From contig NZ_BMWE01000004.1 of the NCBI RefSeq assembly GCF_014651075.1, positions 1-64,000 of the forward strand: a stretch of 64,000 nucleotides of DNA. The letters are read 5' to 3'. Every line of letters starts with the position of its first letter. Position 1 is the stretch's first letter. The notes under the pieces are model-generated. The model made no database searches. It was not told the origin of the DNA and was given only the letters and a program-made list of their open reading frames with translations. A program made the translations under genes and the position numbers. Below are positions 51,973 through 64,000 of this stretch, piece by piece. The DNA is from Streptomyces djakartensis (GTDB lineage Bacteria > Actinomycetota > Actinomycetes > Streptomycetales > Streptomycetaceae).

Positions 51973-53847
51973 GTGCCCGCGACCCCTAGCCATGTGCCCG
52001 AGCCGAGCCGTACCGACCCGGCTCTGATCCGCAACTTCTGCATCATCGCGCACATCGACCACGGCAAGTCCACGCTCGCCGACCGGATGCTCCAGCTGAC
52101 CGGAGTGGTCGAGCAGCGGCAGATGCGCGCTCAGTACCTCGACCGCATGGACATCGAGCGCGAGCGCGGCATCACGATCAAGTCCCAGGCCGTGCGTCTG
52201 CCGTGGGCCCCGACCCAGGGCCCCGACCAGGGCAGTACGCACATCCTCAACATGATCGACACCCCGGGACACGTCGACTTCACCTACGAGGTCTCGCGGT
52301 CGCTCGCCGCCTGCGAGGGCACGATCCTCCTCGTCGACGCCGCCCAGGGCATCGAGGCCCAGACCCTCGCCAACCTCTACCTGGCGATGGAGAACGACCT
52401 CACGATCATCCCCGTGCTCAACAAGATCGACCTGCCGGCCGCGCAGCCCGAGAAGTTCGCCGACGAGCTGGCCCACCTCATCGGGTGCGACCCCGACGAC
52501 GTGCTCAAGGTCTCCGCCAAGACCGGGCTCGGCGTCGAGGCGCTGCTGGACAAGGTGGTCGAGCAGGTCCCGGCCCCGGTCGGCGTGAAGGACGCCCCCG
52601 CGCGTGCCATGATCTTCGACTCCGTCTACGACTCCTACCGGGGTGTGGTGACGTACGTCCGCGTCATCGACGGCCAGCTCAACAAGCGCGAGCGGATCCG
52701 GATGATGTCCACCGGTGCCACGCACGAGCTGCTGGAGATCGGGACCAACTCGCCGGAGATGCTGTCGGCCGACGGCCTCGGCGTCGGCGAGGTGGGCTAT
52801 CTGATCACCGGTGTGAAGGACGTCCGCCAGTCCAAGGTCGGTGACACCGTCACCAGCCAGCAGAAGGGTGCCGAGGAGCCGCTGGGCGGCTACAAGGACC
52901 CCAAGCCCATGGTGTTCTCCGGCCTGTATCCGCTGGACGGCTCCGACTACCCGGAGCTGCGCGAGGCCCTCGACAAGCTGCAGCTCAACGACGCGGCGCT
53001 GGTCTACGAGCCGGAGACCTCCGCCGCCCTCGGCTTCGGTTTCCGCGTCGGCTTCCTCGGCCTGCTGCACCTGGACGTGATCCGTGAGCGGCTGGAGCGC
53101 GAGTTCGGCCTCGACCTGATCGCGACCGCCCCGAACGTGGTCTACCGGGTCCTGATGGAGGACGGCAGCGAGCACACGGTCACCAACCCGAGCGAGTTCC
53201 CCGAGGGCAAGATCTCGGAGGTCTACGAGCCGGTCGTGCGGGCCACGATCCTCGCGCCCAGCGAGTTCATCGGCTCGATCATGGAGCTGTGCCAGACCCG
53301 GCGCGGCACCCTGCTCGGCATGGACTACCTGTCCGAGGAGCGGGTCGAGATCCGCTACACCCTCCCGCTCGCCGAGATCGTCTTCGACTTCTTCGACCAG
53401 CTGAAGTCCAAGACCCGCGGCTACGCCTCGCTCGACTACGAGCCGACCGGCGAGCAGACCTCCAGCCTGGTCAAGGTCGACATCCTGCTGCACGGCGACA
53501 AGGTGGACGCCTTCTCGGCGATCACCCACAAGGACCAGGCGTACGCGTACGGTGTGCGGCTCGTCGCCAAGCTCAAGGAGCTGATCCCGAGGCAGGCCTT
53601 CGAGGTGCCCGTCCAGGCGGCCATCGGCTCCCGGGTCATCGCCCGCGAGACCATCCGCGCCATCCGCAAGGACGTCCTCGCCAAGTGCTACGGCGGTGAC
53701 ATCTCCCGTAAGCGGAAGCTGCTGGAGAAGCAGAAGGAGGGCAAGAAGCGGATGAAGATGGTGGGTTCCGTGGAAGTTCCGCAGGAGGCGTTCATCGCCG
53801 TCCTGTCCAGTGATGACAGCGCGGGGTCGGGCAAGGGCAAGAAGTAA
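51973..53847 (+). CDS. lepA: Elongation factor 4 (LepA) GTPase
   Basis: Ribosome-associated GTPase that acts on stalled or mispositioned ribosomes. The 624 residues contain G1 HIDHGKST near residue 31, the switch region [27 protein letters not shown], and the LepA-specific C-terminal domain ([16 protein letters not shown] near the end). GTG 51973 gives a short [20 protein letters not shown] leader before the G domain, typical of Streptomyces; a GTG at 51994 is also possible. Confidence 0.97.
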   Translation: MPATPSHVPEPSRTDPALIRNFCIIAHIDHGKSTLADRMLQLTGVVEQRQMRAQYLDRMDIERERGITIKSQAVRLPWAPTQGPDQGSTHILNMIDTPGHVDFTYEVSRSLAACEGTILLVDAAQGIEAQTLANLYLAMENDLTIIPVLNKIDLPAAQPEKFADELAHLIGCDPDDVLKVSAKTGLGVEALLDKVVEQVPAPVGVKDAPARAMIFDSVYDSYRGVVTYVRVIDGQLNKRERIRMMSTGATHELLEIGTNSPEMLSADGLGVGEVGYLITGVKDVRQSKVGDTVTSQQKGAEEPLGGYKDPKPMVFSGLYPLDGSDYPELREALDKLQLNDAALVYEPETSAALGFGFRVGFLGLLHLDVIRERLEREFGLDLIATAPNVVYRVLMEDGSEHTVTNPSEFPEGKISEVYEPVVRATILAPSEFIGSIMELCQTRRGTLLGMDYLSEERVEIRYTLPLAEIVFDFFDQLKSKTRGYASLDYEPTGEQTSSLVKVDILLHGDKVDAFSAITHKDQAYAYGVRLVAKLKELIPRQAFEVPVQAAIGSRVIARETIRAIRKDVLAKCYGGDISRKRKLLEKQKEGKKRMKMVGSVEVPQEAFIAVLSSDDSAGSGKGKK

Positions 53848-53887
53848 TCACTGATTACCGAGGGTTACAGCCCAAATCGGGTACATC

Positions 53888-53921
53888 AGGGGCTCACTGC
53901 ACCAAAGTGCGGTGGGCCCCT
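53888..53921 (+). terminator. Hairpin after lepA
   Basis: AGGGGCTCACTGCAC (53888-53902) pairs with 53907-53921 with two mismatches and a CAAA loop. No T run follows, so efficiency is uncertain. Confidence 0.55.
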
Positions 53922-54015
53922 GTGCGTACGCGGGGTAGCTCTCTGTACGAAATGACAGGCCGCGGCCTCTTACGCACGGGCCGGCCGGCCTTTACTCTGA
54001 TCCCTGCTCGATAGT

Positions 54016-54060
54016 TACTCACGAGTTAAACAACGGGTTGCGACCAGCGGCTCGTGAGTA
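54016..54060. promoter_or_regulatory. Operator-like inverted repeat upstream of the acyl-CoA ligase gene
   Basis: TACTCACGAG (54016-54025) is inverted perfectly as CTCGTGAGTA (54051-54060). Each arm is itself a near-palindrome of type ACTCRYGAGT, and the first extends to TTACTCACGAGTTAA. Such paired dyads 50-95 bp before a start are typical binding sites for TetR-type regulators of fatty acid genes. No regulator gene is adjacent. Confidence 0.45.
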
Positions 54061-54111
54061 CAAACCAGCCGCACCTGAGCCAGCCGCACTGTCGCGGGCC
54101 CGGAGGATGTC

Positions 54112-55986
54112 GTGAGCGACACACAGACACTGATCGAGAACCGTCCGCCGTCCGTGGCGGGCCTCTTCCTGGAGCGTGTGGCGGCCACGCCGGACGCCGA
54201 GGCGTACCGCTATCCGGTGCCCGCGGCCTCCGGGCAGGGCCCGGACGACTGGAAGTCGCTGACCTGGGCGCAGTCCGCCGAACGGGTCTACGCCATCGCG
54301 GCGGGCCTCATCGAGCTGGGTGTACAGCCCGAGCAGCGTGTCGCCCTCGCCTCCAGCACCCGGATCGAGTGGATCCTCGCCGACCTCGGCATCATGTGCG
54401 CCGGCGCGGCCACGACCACGGTCTATCCGCAGACCAACGCCGACGAGTCGGCGTACATCCTGTCGGACTCCGAGAGCCGGGTGCTCATCGCGGAGAACGC
54501 CGAGCAGCTGGCCAAGGCCAAGGAGAAGCACGCCGAGCTGCCCGACCTCACCCATGTGGTGGTCGTCGACGGGGCCGGTGTCGAGACCGCCGACTGGATC
54601 CTCACCCTCGACGAGCTGGAGAAGCGCGGCGCGGCCCGGCTGGAGAAGGACCCGGACCTGATCAAGGAGCGGGTCGGCGCGATCACCAAGGACCAGCTCG
54701 CCACCCTCATCTACACGTCGGGCACCACCGGCCGCCCCAAGGGCGTGCGTCTCCCGCACGACAACTGGTCGTACATGGCGAAGGCGATCGCCGCGACCGG
54801 GCTGGTCAGCGGCGAGGACGTGCAGTACCTGTGGCTGCCCCTCGCGCACGTCTTCGGCAAGGTGCTCACCTCGGGCCAGATCGAGGTCGGGCACGTCACC
54901 GCCGTGGACGGCCGGGTCGACAAGATCATCGAGAACCTGCCGGTGGTGCGGCCGACGTACATGGCGGCCGTGCCGCGCATCTTCGAGAAGGTCTACAACG
55001 GCGTGGCCGCGAAGGCCCGTGCCGGCGGCGGGGCCAAGTACAAGATCTTCCAGTGGGCGGCCGGGGTCGCCCGGGAGTACGCCAAGGTCGCGCAGGACAA
55101 CTACCGGCGTACCGGAATCATGTCCGTGCCGTTCGGGCTGGGCGCGAAGCACAAGGTCGCCGACGCGCTGGTGTACGCGAAGATCCGGGAGGCGTTCGGG
55201 GGGAACCTGCGGGCGTGTGTCTCCGGCTCGGCGGCGCTGGCACCCGAGATCGGGTACTTCTTCTCCGGCGCCGGCATCCACATCCTCGAGGGGTACGGTC
55301 TGACCGAGTCCTCGGCGGCCTCGTTCGTGAACCCCGGCGAGGCCTACCGCACCGGCACGGTCGGCAAGCCGCTGCCCGGCACGGAGGTGCGGATCGCCGA
55401 CGACGGGGAGATCCTGCTGCGGGGCCCGGGGATCATGGAGGGCTACCACAAGCTGCCCGAGAAGACCGCGGAGGTGCTGGAGCCGGACGGCTGGTTCCAC
55501 ACCGGGGACATCGGGGAGCTGTCGCCCGACGGGTACCTGCGGATCACCGACCGGAAGAAGGACCTCATCAAGCCCTCGGGCGGCAAGTACATCGCGCCGG
55601 CGGAGGTCGAGGGGCAGTTCAAGGCCGTCTGCCCGTACGTGTCCAACATCCTGGTGCACGGAGCCGACCGGAACTTCTGCACGGCGCTGATCGCGCTCGA
55701 CGAGGTGGCGATCACCGAGTGGGCCAAGGAGAACGGGCTGGCGGGGAAGTCGTACGCGGAGATCGTCGCCTCGCCGGTGACGGTGGAGATGGTCGACGGG
55801 TATGTGAAGCAGCTCAATCAGGGGCTCCAGCGGTGGCAGACGATCAAGAAGTTCCGGCTGCTGCCGAGGGATCTCGACGTGGAGCACGGGGAGATCACGC
55901 CGAGTCTGAAGCTGAAGCGGCCCGTTGTGGAGCGGGAGTACAAGCATCTGATCGATGAGATGTACGACGGCTCTCGCGAGGCGTAG
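54112..55986 (+). CDS. Long-chain fatty acyl-CoA ligase (AMP-forming)
   Basis: Activates fatty acids with ATP and CoA (FadD15-like). The 624 residues comprise the ANL fold: P-loop YTSGTTGRPKGVRLPHDN near residue 202, GYGLTESSAASFVNPGE, TGDIGELSPDGYLRITDRKK, and the A10 lysine region at the C-terminus (EITPSLKLKRPVV). GTG 54112 follows GGAGGA. The length and motifs match actinobacterial FadD15-type acyl-CoA synthetases. It is a single-gene unit with an operator-like dyad upstream. Confidence 0.93.
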   Translation: MSDTQTLIENRPPSVAGLFLERVAATPDAEAYRYPVPAASGQGPDDWKSLTWAQSAERVYAIAAGLIELGVQPEQRVALASSTRIEWILADLGIMCAGAATTTVYPQTNADESAYILSDSESRVLIAENAEQLAKAKEKHAELPDLTHVVVVDGAGVETADWILTLDELEKRGAARLEKDPDLIKERVGAITKDQLATLIYTSGTTGRPKGVRLPHDNWSYMAKAIAATGLVSGEDVQYLWLPLAHVFGKVLTSGQIEVGHVTAVDGRVDKIIENLPVVRPTYMAAVPRIFEKVYNGVAAKARAGGGAKYKIFQWAAGVAREYAKVAQDNYRRTGIMSVPFGLGAKHKVADALVYAKIREAFGGNLRACVSGSAALAPEIGYFFSGAGIHILEGYGLTESSAASFVNPGEAYRTGTVGKPLPGTEVRIADDGEILLRGPGIMEGYHKLPEKTAEVLEPDGWFHTGDIGELSPDGYLRITDRKKDLIKPSGGKYIAPAEVEGQFKAVCPYVSNILVHGADRNFCTALIALDEVAITEWAKENGLAGKSYAEIVASPVTVEMVDGYVKQLNQGLQRWQTIKKFRLLPRDLDVEHGEITPSLKLKRPVVEREYKHLIDEMYDGSREA

Positions 55987-56052
55987 GGGCCGCGGGGTCG
56001 CGGGGCGGCTGCGGGCCCGCTGTGGCTGGCCGCGCAGTTCCCCGCGCCCCTA
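55987..56052. repeat. Candidate dispersed Streptomyces repeat at convergent gene ends
   Basis: The GC-rich segment contains GGGGCCGCGGGG near its start and GCAGTTCCCCGCGCCCC near its end, which can pair into a hairpin. The GCAGTTCCCCGCGCCCC string is one I recall as very frequent in Streptomyces intergenic DNA. It fills the gap between the acyl-CoA ligase (plus) and the response regulator (minus) and overlaps the latter's stop codon. Confidence 0.45.
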
Positions 56053-56501
56053 GGTACGTTCCCTGGCCCGGCGTTTGAGGTCCTGGACCTCTTTTCGCAG
56101 GCGTTCCACCTCCCGGCCTTTGCGGTAGAGGTCCAGGAAGACGCTGACCTTCGCCCTCAGGACCCAGGGGTCGAACGGCTTGGTGACGTAGTCCGCGGCG
56201 CCTGTCGCGTAGCCGCGGAAGGCGTAGCCCGAGTCGTCGGCGGCGCCCGTCAGGAAGATGATCGGGACGTCGCGGGTCTGGCCGAGGCGCTTGATGTGGG
56301 CGGCCGTCTCGAAGCCGTCCATGCCGGGCATCCGGATGTCGAGCAGGACCAGGGCGATCGGCTGCCGCAGCAGGATCTTCAGCGCCTCTTCGCCGGAGCG
56401 GGCGCGTACCAGCGGTTCGTCGAGGGAGGCCAGGACGGCCTCCAGGGCCGTCAGGTTGTCCTCCATGTCGTCGACCAGGAGTATTCCGGCGCGCTCGGAG
56501 C

Positions 56502-56505
<4 letters not shown>
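56050..56505 (-). CDS. Response regulator, receiver domain with coiled-coil tail
   Basis: 151 residues. A complete CheY-like receiver has the acidic pair Asp12/Asp13, phosphoacceptor Asp56 (LVLLDIRMPGMDG), Thr in FLTGAAD, and Lys in VTKPFDP. The remaining ~30 residues are a charged helix (KGREVERLRKEVQDLKRRAR) with no DNA-binding output domain. ATG 56505 overlaps the kinase stop by 4 bp (ATGA), so it is produced with the hybrid kinase and likely is its partner. Confidence 0.9.
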
Positions 56506-60614
<4,109 letters not shown>

Positions 60615-60716
60615 GACGGCCCACTTCGGTAACTCGGCGCTTATGGCCGTGGTCAGTCTGTCACTCTGTCGGCAACGACTGTGGCGTATTCGTACGAACT
60701 GCCCGGGGAGCTGTCC

Positions 60717-62765
60717 ATGGGGGCCATTCCGACGCAACGGGAGACCGCCTCCCGTGCCTCAGAGGCGCCTGCCCACGCCCATGACGCGGCCGCGCGGGCG
60801 CACGCGACCCTGTCCGGCAGCTCTCTCGCGCCCGGCTCCGCCCGCGCCCTGACCCGTACGGCGCTCGCCGAGTGGACCACCCGCGGCCTGCCCGGCGCGG
60901 AGCACCTCACCGACCGCCTCGCCGCGGACGCGCTGCTCGTCGTCAGCGAACTCGTCACCAACGCCGTCGTGCACGCCGGGACCGTCGTGGAGTTCGAGTG
61001 CCGGCTGGAAGGCGACGACCGGGACACGGCCGCGCTCGTCGTCGAGGTGTCCGACCACCACCCCTCACGGGCCCCGCGCGGCAGCGAACCGGAAACGCCG
61101 CACGACATCCCGGAGTACGGGCGCGGCCTGCGGCTCGTCGGCGCGCTCTCGGAGGCCTGGGGCATCACGTACCGCACGGGCCGGAAGACCGTGTGGGCGC
61201 GGTTGCCCGCCGCGGGGTGCGAGGCGGACGAGCAGATCGAGGCGTACGCCGGAGACCACGCGCTGGCCCGCGGGCTGCGGGTGGCGGAGATCCTGGCGCC
61301 GGAGCCGGTGCCCGCGACGGGCCCGGAGCCCTTGCTCGACGAGGGCGGGCTGCCGGGGAAGGACGCACGCGACAGCCGCGACGCGCACGACTGGTACGAC
61401 CAGCACTGGCGCGAGCGGCACGGCAGCAGCGAGGACCGTGCCGGACAGGACGACGCCTGGCTGGGCCGCGGTGCCCTGTCCTTCCTCGCCGAGGCCTCCG
61501 ACCTGCTCGCCGGGCAGCTCGACGAGGACCTGGTCGCCGCCCTGGCCGGGCAGCTGATCGTGCCCCGGCTGGCCGACTGGTGCGCGGTGTGGCTCGAGGA
61601 CGAGGCCACCGCAGGCGGCTGGCACGGCGGGGCCGGAGCGGGCGGACCCCGGCTGGCCAGGGTCTGGCACGCCAGCGAGAACCGCATCGAGGAGCTGCGC
61701 CGCGCCCTGGAGAAGGACCCGCCGTCGGCATCCGACCCCCTGCGGTCCGGGCCCGTCGGCTACCCCTCGCCCGGCGGGGCGCTCGGTGACGCGCCCGGCG
61801 AGCCGGGCTCCGCCCTGGCCTACCGGCTCGTCGCCGGGGGACGCCCGCTCGGCACCCTCGTCATCGGACGGTCCGGGACGGCCGGCTTCCCCGACGAGAT
61901 CACCGGCCTCGTCGAGGACCTCAGCCGCCGCGTCGCGCTCGCCATCGGCGCCGCCCGCCAGTACGCCCGCCAGGCCACCATCAGCGCCGTCCTCCAGCGC
62001 GGACTGCTGCCCGGCGCGGTGGCCGAGATCCCCGGGGTGCGCAGCGCCCTCGTCTACGAGCCGTACGACAAGGGCGGGCCCAGCGGCGACTTCTACGACC
62101 TGTTCCCGGCCGGCGACGGCCGCTGGTGCTTCGCCGTCGGCGACGTCCAGGGCAAGGGCCCCGAGGCCGCCGTCGTGATCGGCCTGGCCCGGCCCTGGCT
62201 TCGGCTGCTGGCCCGCGAGGGCTACCGGGCCGCCGACGTCCTCGACCGCCTCAACCAGCTCCTGCTCGACGACGCCACGGAGGCCGCCGACGCCGCGGCC
62301 CGTGCGCTGGTGGCGGCCGGTGCGCGGCCGACCGCGCCCGGGGACGGCCCCCAGACGCGCTTCCTGTCCCTGCTGTACGGCGAGCTGGTCCCCTTCGACG
62401 GCGGCATCCGCTGCACCGTCGCCTCCGCCGGGCACCCGCTGCCCCTGCTGCTCGGCGCCGGCGGAGAGGTCCACACGGCCGCGCGGCCCCAGACCCTCCT
62501 GGGCGTCGTCGAGGACGCCACCTACACCAGTGACACCTTCGAGCTGCGCTCCGGCGACACGCTCCTCTGCGTCACCGACGGGGTGACCGAGCGCCGCTCG
62601 GGCTCCCGCCAGTTCGACGACGAGGACGGGCTGGCCACGGCGCTGGCAGGCTGCGCGGGGCTGGACGCCGAGCTGATAGCCGAGCGGATCAAGCGGCTGG
62701 TGCACGAGTTCGGGGCCCGGCCCCCGGCGGACGATCTGGCACTGCTGGTGCTCCAGGCCGAGTGA
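60717..62765 (+). CDS. SpoIIE-type PP2C phosphatase with N-terminal HATPase and GAF-like domains
   Basis: 682 residues. The N-terminal part (~30-170) is an RsbW/SpoIIAB-like ATPase domain (LLVVSELVTNAVVHAG, GRGLRLVGALSEAWGI). A GAF-like region (~265-430) precedes the SpoIIE PP2C domain with metal motifs GDFYDLF and VGDVQGKGPEAA and the C-terminal CVTDGVTERR. ATG 60717 is preferred because GGGGAG precedes it; a GTG at 60681 would add 12 residues. It is divergent from the hybrid kinase gene with ~100 bp between the starts, so the two may share a promoter region. Partner-switching control of an anti-sigma system is likely; the target is not visible. Confidence 0.9.
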   Translation: MGAIPTQRETASRASEAPAHAHDAAARAHATLSGSSLAPGSARALTRTALAEWTTRGLPGAEHLTDRLAADALLVVSELVTNAVVHAGTVVEFECRLEGDDRDTAALVVEVSDHHPSRAPRGSEPETPHDIPEYGRGLRLVGALSEAWGITYRTGRKTVWARLPAAGCEADEQIEAYAGDHALARGLRVAEILAPEPVPATGPEPLLDEGGLPGKDARDSRDAHDWYDQHWRERHGSSEDRAGQDDAWLGRGALSFLAEASDLLAGQLDEDLVAALAGQLIVPRLADWCAVWLEDEATAGGWHGGAGAGGPRLARVWHASENRIEELRRALEKDPPSASDPLRSGPVGYPSPGGALGDAPGEPGSALAYRLVAGGRPLGTLVIGRSGTAGFPDEITGLVEDLSRRVALAIGAARQYARQATISAVLQRGLLPGAVAEIPGVRSALVYEPYDKGGPSGDFYDLFPAGDGRWCFAVGDVQGKGPEAAVVIGLARPWLRLLAREGYRAADVLDRLNQLLLDDATEAADAAARALVAAGARPTAPGDGPQTRFLSLLYGELVPFDGGIRCTVASAGHPLPLLLGAGGEVHTAARPQTLLGVVEDATYTSDTFELRSGDTLLCVTDGVTERRSGSRQFDDEDGLATALAGCAGLDAELIAERIKRLVHEFGARPPADDLALLVLQAE

Positions 62766-62792
62766 CCGCGGTGGTGCTGGACAATGGGAGAC

Positions 62793-64000
62793 ATGCCTTC
62801 CGCACTCCCCGACGGCGAGCCCGTCCCCGACGACGGCGCGCTGCCCGCGTCCGCCCTCGCCGGGGCCGCCGACCGCCCGCTCGGGTTCTACCTGCACGTT
62901 CCGTACTGCGCGACCCGCTGCGGCTACTGCGACTTCAACACGTACACGGCGACCGAGCTGCGCGGGACCGGCGGAGTGCTCGCCTCGCGGGACAACTACG
63001 CCGAGACGCTCGCCGAGGAGGTCCGTCTGGCCCGGAAGGTACTGGGTGACGACCCGCGGCCCGTCCGCACGGTGTTCGTGGGCGGGGGCACGCCGACGCT
63101 GCTGGACGCGGGCGATCTCGTACGGATGCTGGGCGCGATCCGCGACGAGTTCGGGCTGGCGGCGGACGCCGAGGTCACGACGGAGGCCAACCCGGAGTCG
63201 GTCGATCCGGCGTATCTGGCCGCCCTGCGTGAGGGGGGCTTCAACCGGATCTCGTTCGGGATGCAGAGCGCCAGGCAGCACGTGCTGAAGGTGCTGGACC
63301 GTACGCATACGCCGGGGCGGCCCGAGGCCTGCGTGGCGGAGGCACGGGCGGCGGGCTTCGAGCACGTCAACCTGGATTTGATCTACGGCACGCCGGGGGA
63401 GAGCGACGAGGACTGGCGGGCGTCGCTTCAGGCGGCGCTCGGGGCCGGGCCCGACCACGTCAGCGCGTACGCCCTGATCGTGGAGGAGGGCACGCAGCTG
63501 GCCCGCCGGATCCGCCGGGGCGAGGTGCCGATGACCGACGACGACGTGCACGCGGACCGGTACCTGATCGCCGAGGAGATGCTCTCGGCGGCGGGCTTCG
63601 AGTGGTACGAGGTGTCGAACTGGTCGACGTCTGCGGCCGGACGGTGTCTGCACAACGAGCTGTACTGGCGGGGGGCCGACTGGTGGGGGGCCGGACCGGG
63701 GGCGCACAGCCACGTGGGCGGGGTGCGGTGGTGGAACGTCAAGCATCCTGGGGCGTACGCCGGGGCGCTGGCGGCGGGGAGGTCGCCGGGGGCCGGGCGT
63801 GAGGTGCTGTCGGAGGAGGACCGGCGGGTCGAGCGGATTCTCCTGGAGCTGCGGTTGCGGGAGGGGGTGCCGTTGGGGCTGCTGCGGGAGGCGGGGCTCG
63901 CTGCCTCGCGCAGGGCGTTGTCGGAGGGGCTCCTGGACGCCGGTCCGTATGAGGACGGGCGGGCTGTGCTGACGCTGCGGGGGCGGTTGCTGGCCGATGC
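62793..64000 (+). CDS. hemW: HemW-like radical SAM heme chaperone, cut by window end
   Basis: About 402 residues are visible to the window end without a stop. The radical SAM cluster motif is CATRCGYC in FYLHVPYCATRCGYCDF near residue 33-50. VFVGGGTPTLLD, TTEANPES, ISFGMQSARQHVL and the YEVSNW region follow, typical of the HemN/HemW family. HemW transfers heme and is not the coproporphyrinogen oxidase with which it is often confused. The expected length is about 405-410 residues, so only the last few residues are missing. In actinomycetes hrcA-dnaJ usually follow. Confidence 0.93.
   Translation, partial: MPSALPDGEPVPDDGALPASALAGAADRPLGFYLHVPYCATRCGYCDFNTYTATELRGTGGVLASRDNYAETLAEEVRLARKVLGDDPRPVRTVFVGGGTPTLLDAGDLVRMLGAIRDEFGLAADAEVTTEANPESVDPAYLAALREGGFNRISFGMQSARQHVLKVLDRTHTPGRPEACVAEARAAGFEHVNLDLIYGTPGESDEDWRASLQAALGAGPDHVSAYALIVEEGTQLARRIRRGEVPMTDDDVHADRYLIAEEMLSAAGFEWYEVSNWSTSAAGRCLHNELYWRGADWWGAGPGAHSHVGGVRWWNVKHPGAYAGALAAGRSPGAGREVLSEEDRRVERILLELRLREGVPLGLLREAGLAASRRALSEGLLDAGPYEDGRAVLTLRGRLLAD

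Overview
The window is a stretch of chromosome from a high-GC actinomycete, almost certainly a Streptomyces. The evidence is extreme third-position GC, frequent GTG starts, 4-bp stop/start overlaps, and a gene order (RNase E, rplU-rpmA-obg, proB-proA, nadD-LCP-rsfS, leuS, comEA-comEC, holA, rpsT, lepA, hemW) that I recall as core synteny in S. coelicolor (about SCO2599 down to SCO2556). I see no prophage, insertion sequence, CRISPR array or integrated plasmid.

Layout. 1-3480: 3' part of an RNase E/G gene with a lysine-rich tail. 3668-6608: dTDP-sugar genes (nucleotidyltransferase, 4,6-dehydratase, epimerase). 6804-8946: rplU, rpmA, obg. 9100-13696: three consecutive secreted FG-GAP proteins, each predicted as a seven-bladed propeller. 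13865-23330: a cell-surface block with a Tat-exported PhoD phosphatase, a bifunctional CDP-ribitol synthase (cytidylyltransferase plus reductase), two membrane-anchored TagF-like polyol-phosphate polymerases and a family 2 glycosyltransferase. 23643-26747: proB, a lineage-specific protein and proA. 26928-30430: two paralogous single-span membrane proteins, an M48 protease and two tiny membrane proteins. 30615-34310: nadD, a degenerate LytR-CpsA-Psr protein, rsfS and a histidine phosphatase. 34385-35286: two identical tRNA-Ala(GGC) genes flanking two small CxxC proteins.

35388-38260 (minus): a two-gene redox operon, a ferric-reductase-like membrane cytochrome and a NuoF-like flavoprotein fused to a ferredoxin. 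38561-41609: leuS behind a leader peptide with three consecutive leucine codons and a terminator, that is, an attenuator. 41768-51268: a coiled-coil membrane protein, DegV, ComEA-ComEC, arylamine N-acetyltransferase, YceI, holA and small enzymes. 51461-55986: rpsT, lepA and a long-chain acyl-CoA ligase with an operator-like dyad. 56050-62765: a soluble hybrid histidine kinase with a HAMP array of exact 92-residue period, a coupled response regulator, and a divergent SpoIIE-type phosphatase with its own anti-sigma-like ATPase domain. 62793-end: hemW, cut by the window edge.

How the genes fit together. The dTDP-sugar genes, CDP-ribitol synthase, TagF-like polymerases, glycosyltransferase, LCP-family protein and PhoD make a coherent case for building, attaching and recycling a phosphate-containing wall glycopolymer. 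The most unusual items are the leuS attenuator, the NuoF-ferredoxin fusion that lacks one cluster cysteine, the paired membrane proteins sharing an SVVFDExFVRAA motif, the LCP protein lacking its usual arginines, and the 276-bp-period HAMP array.
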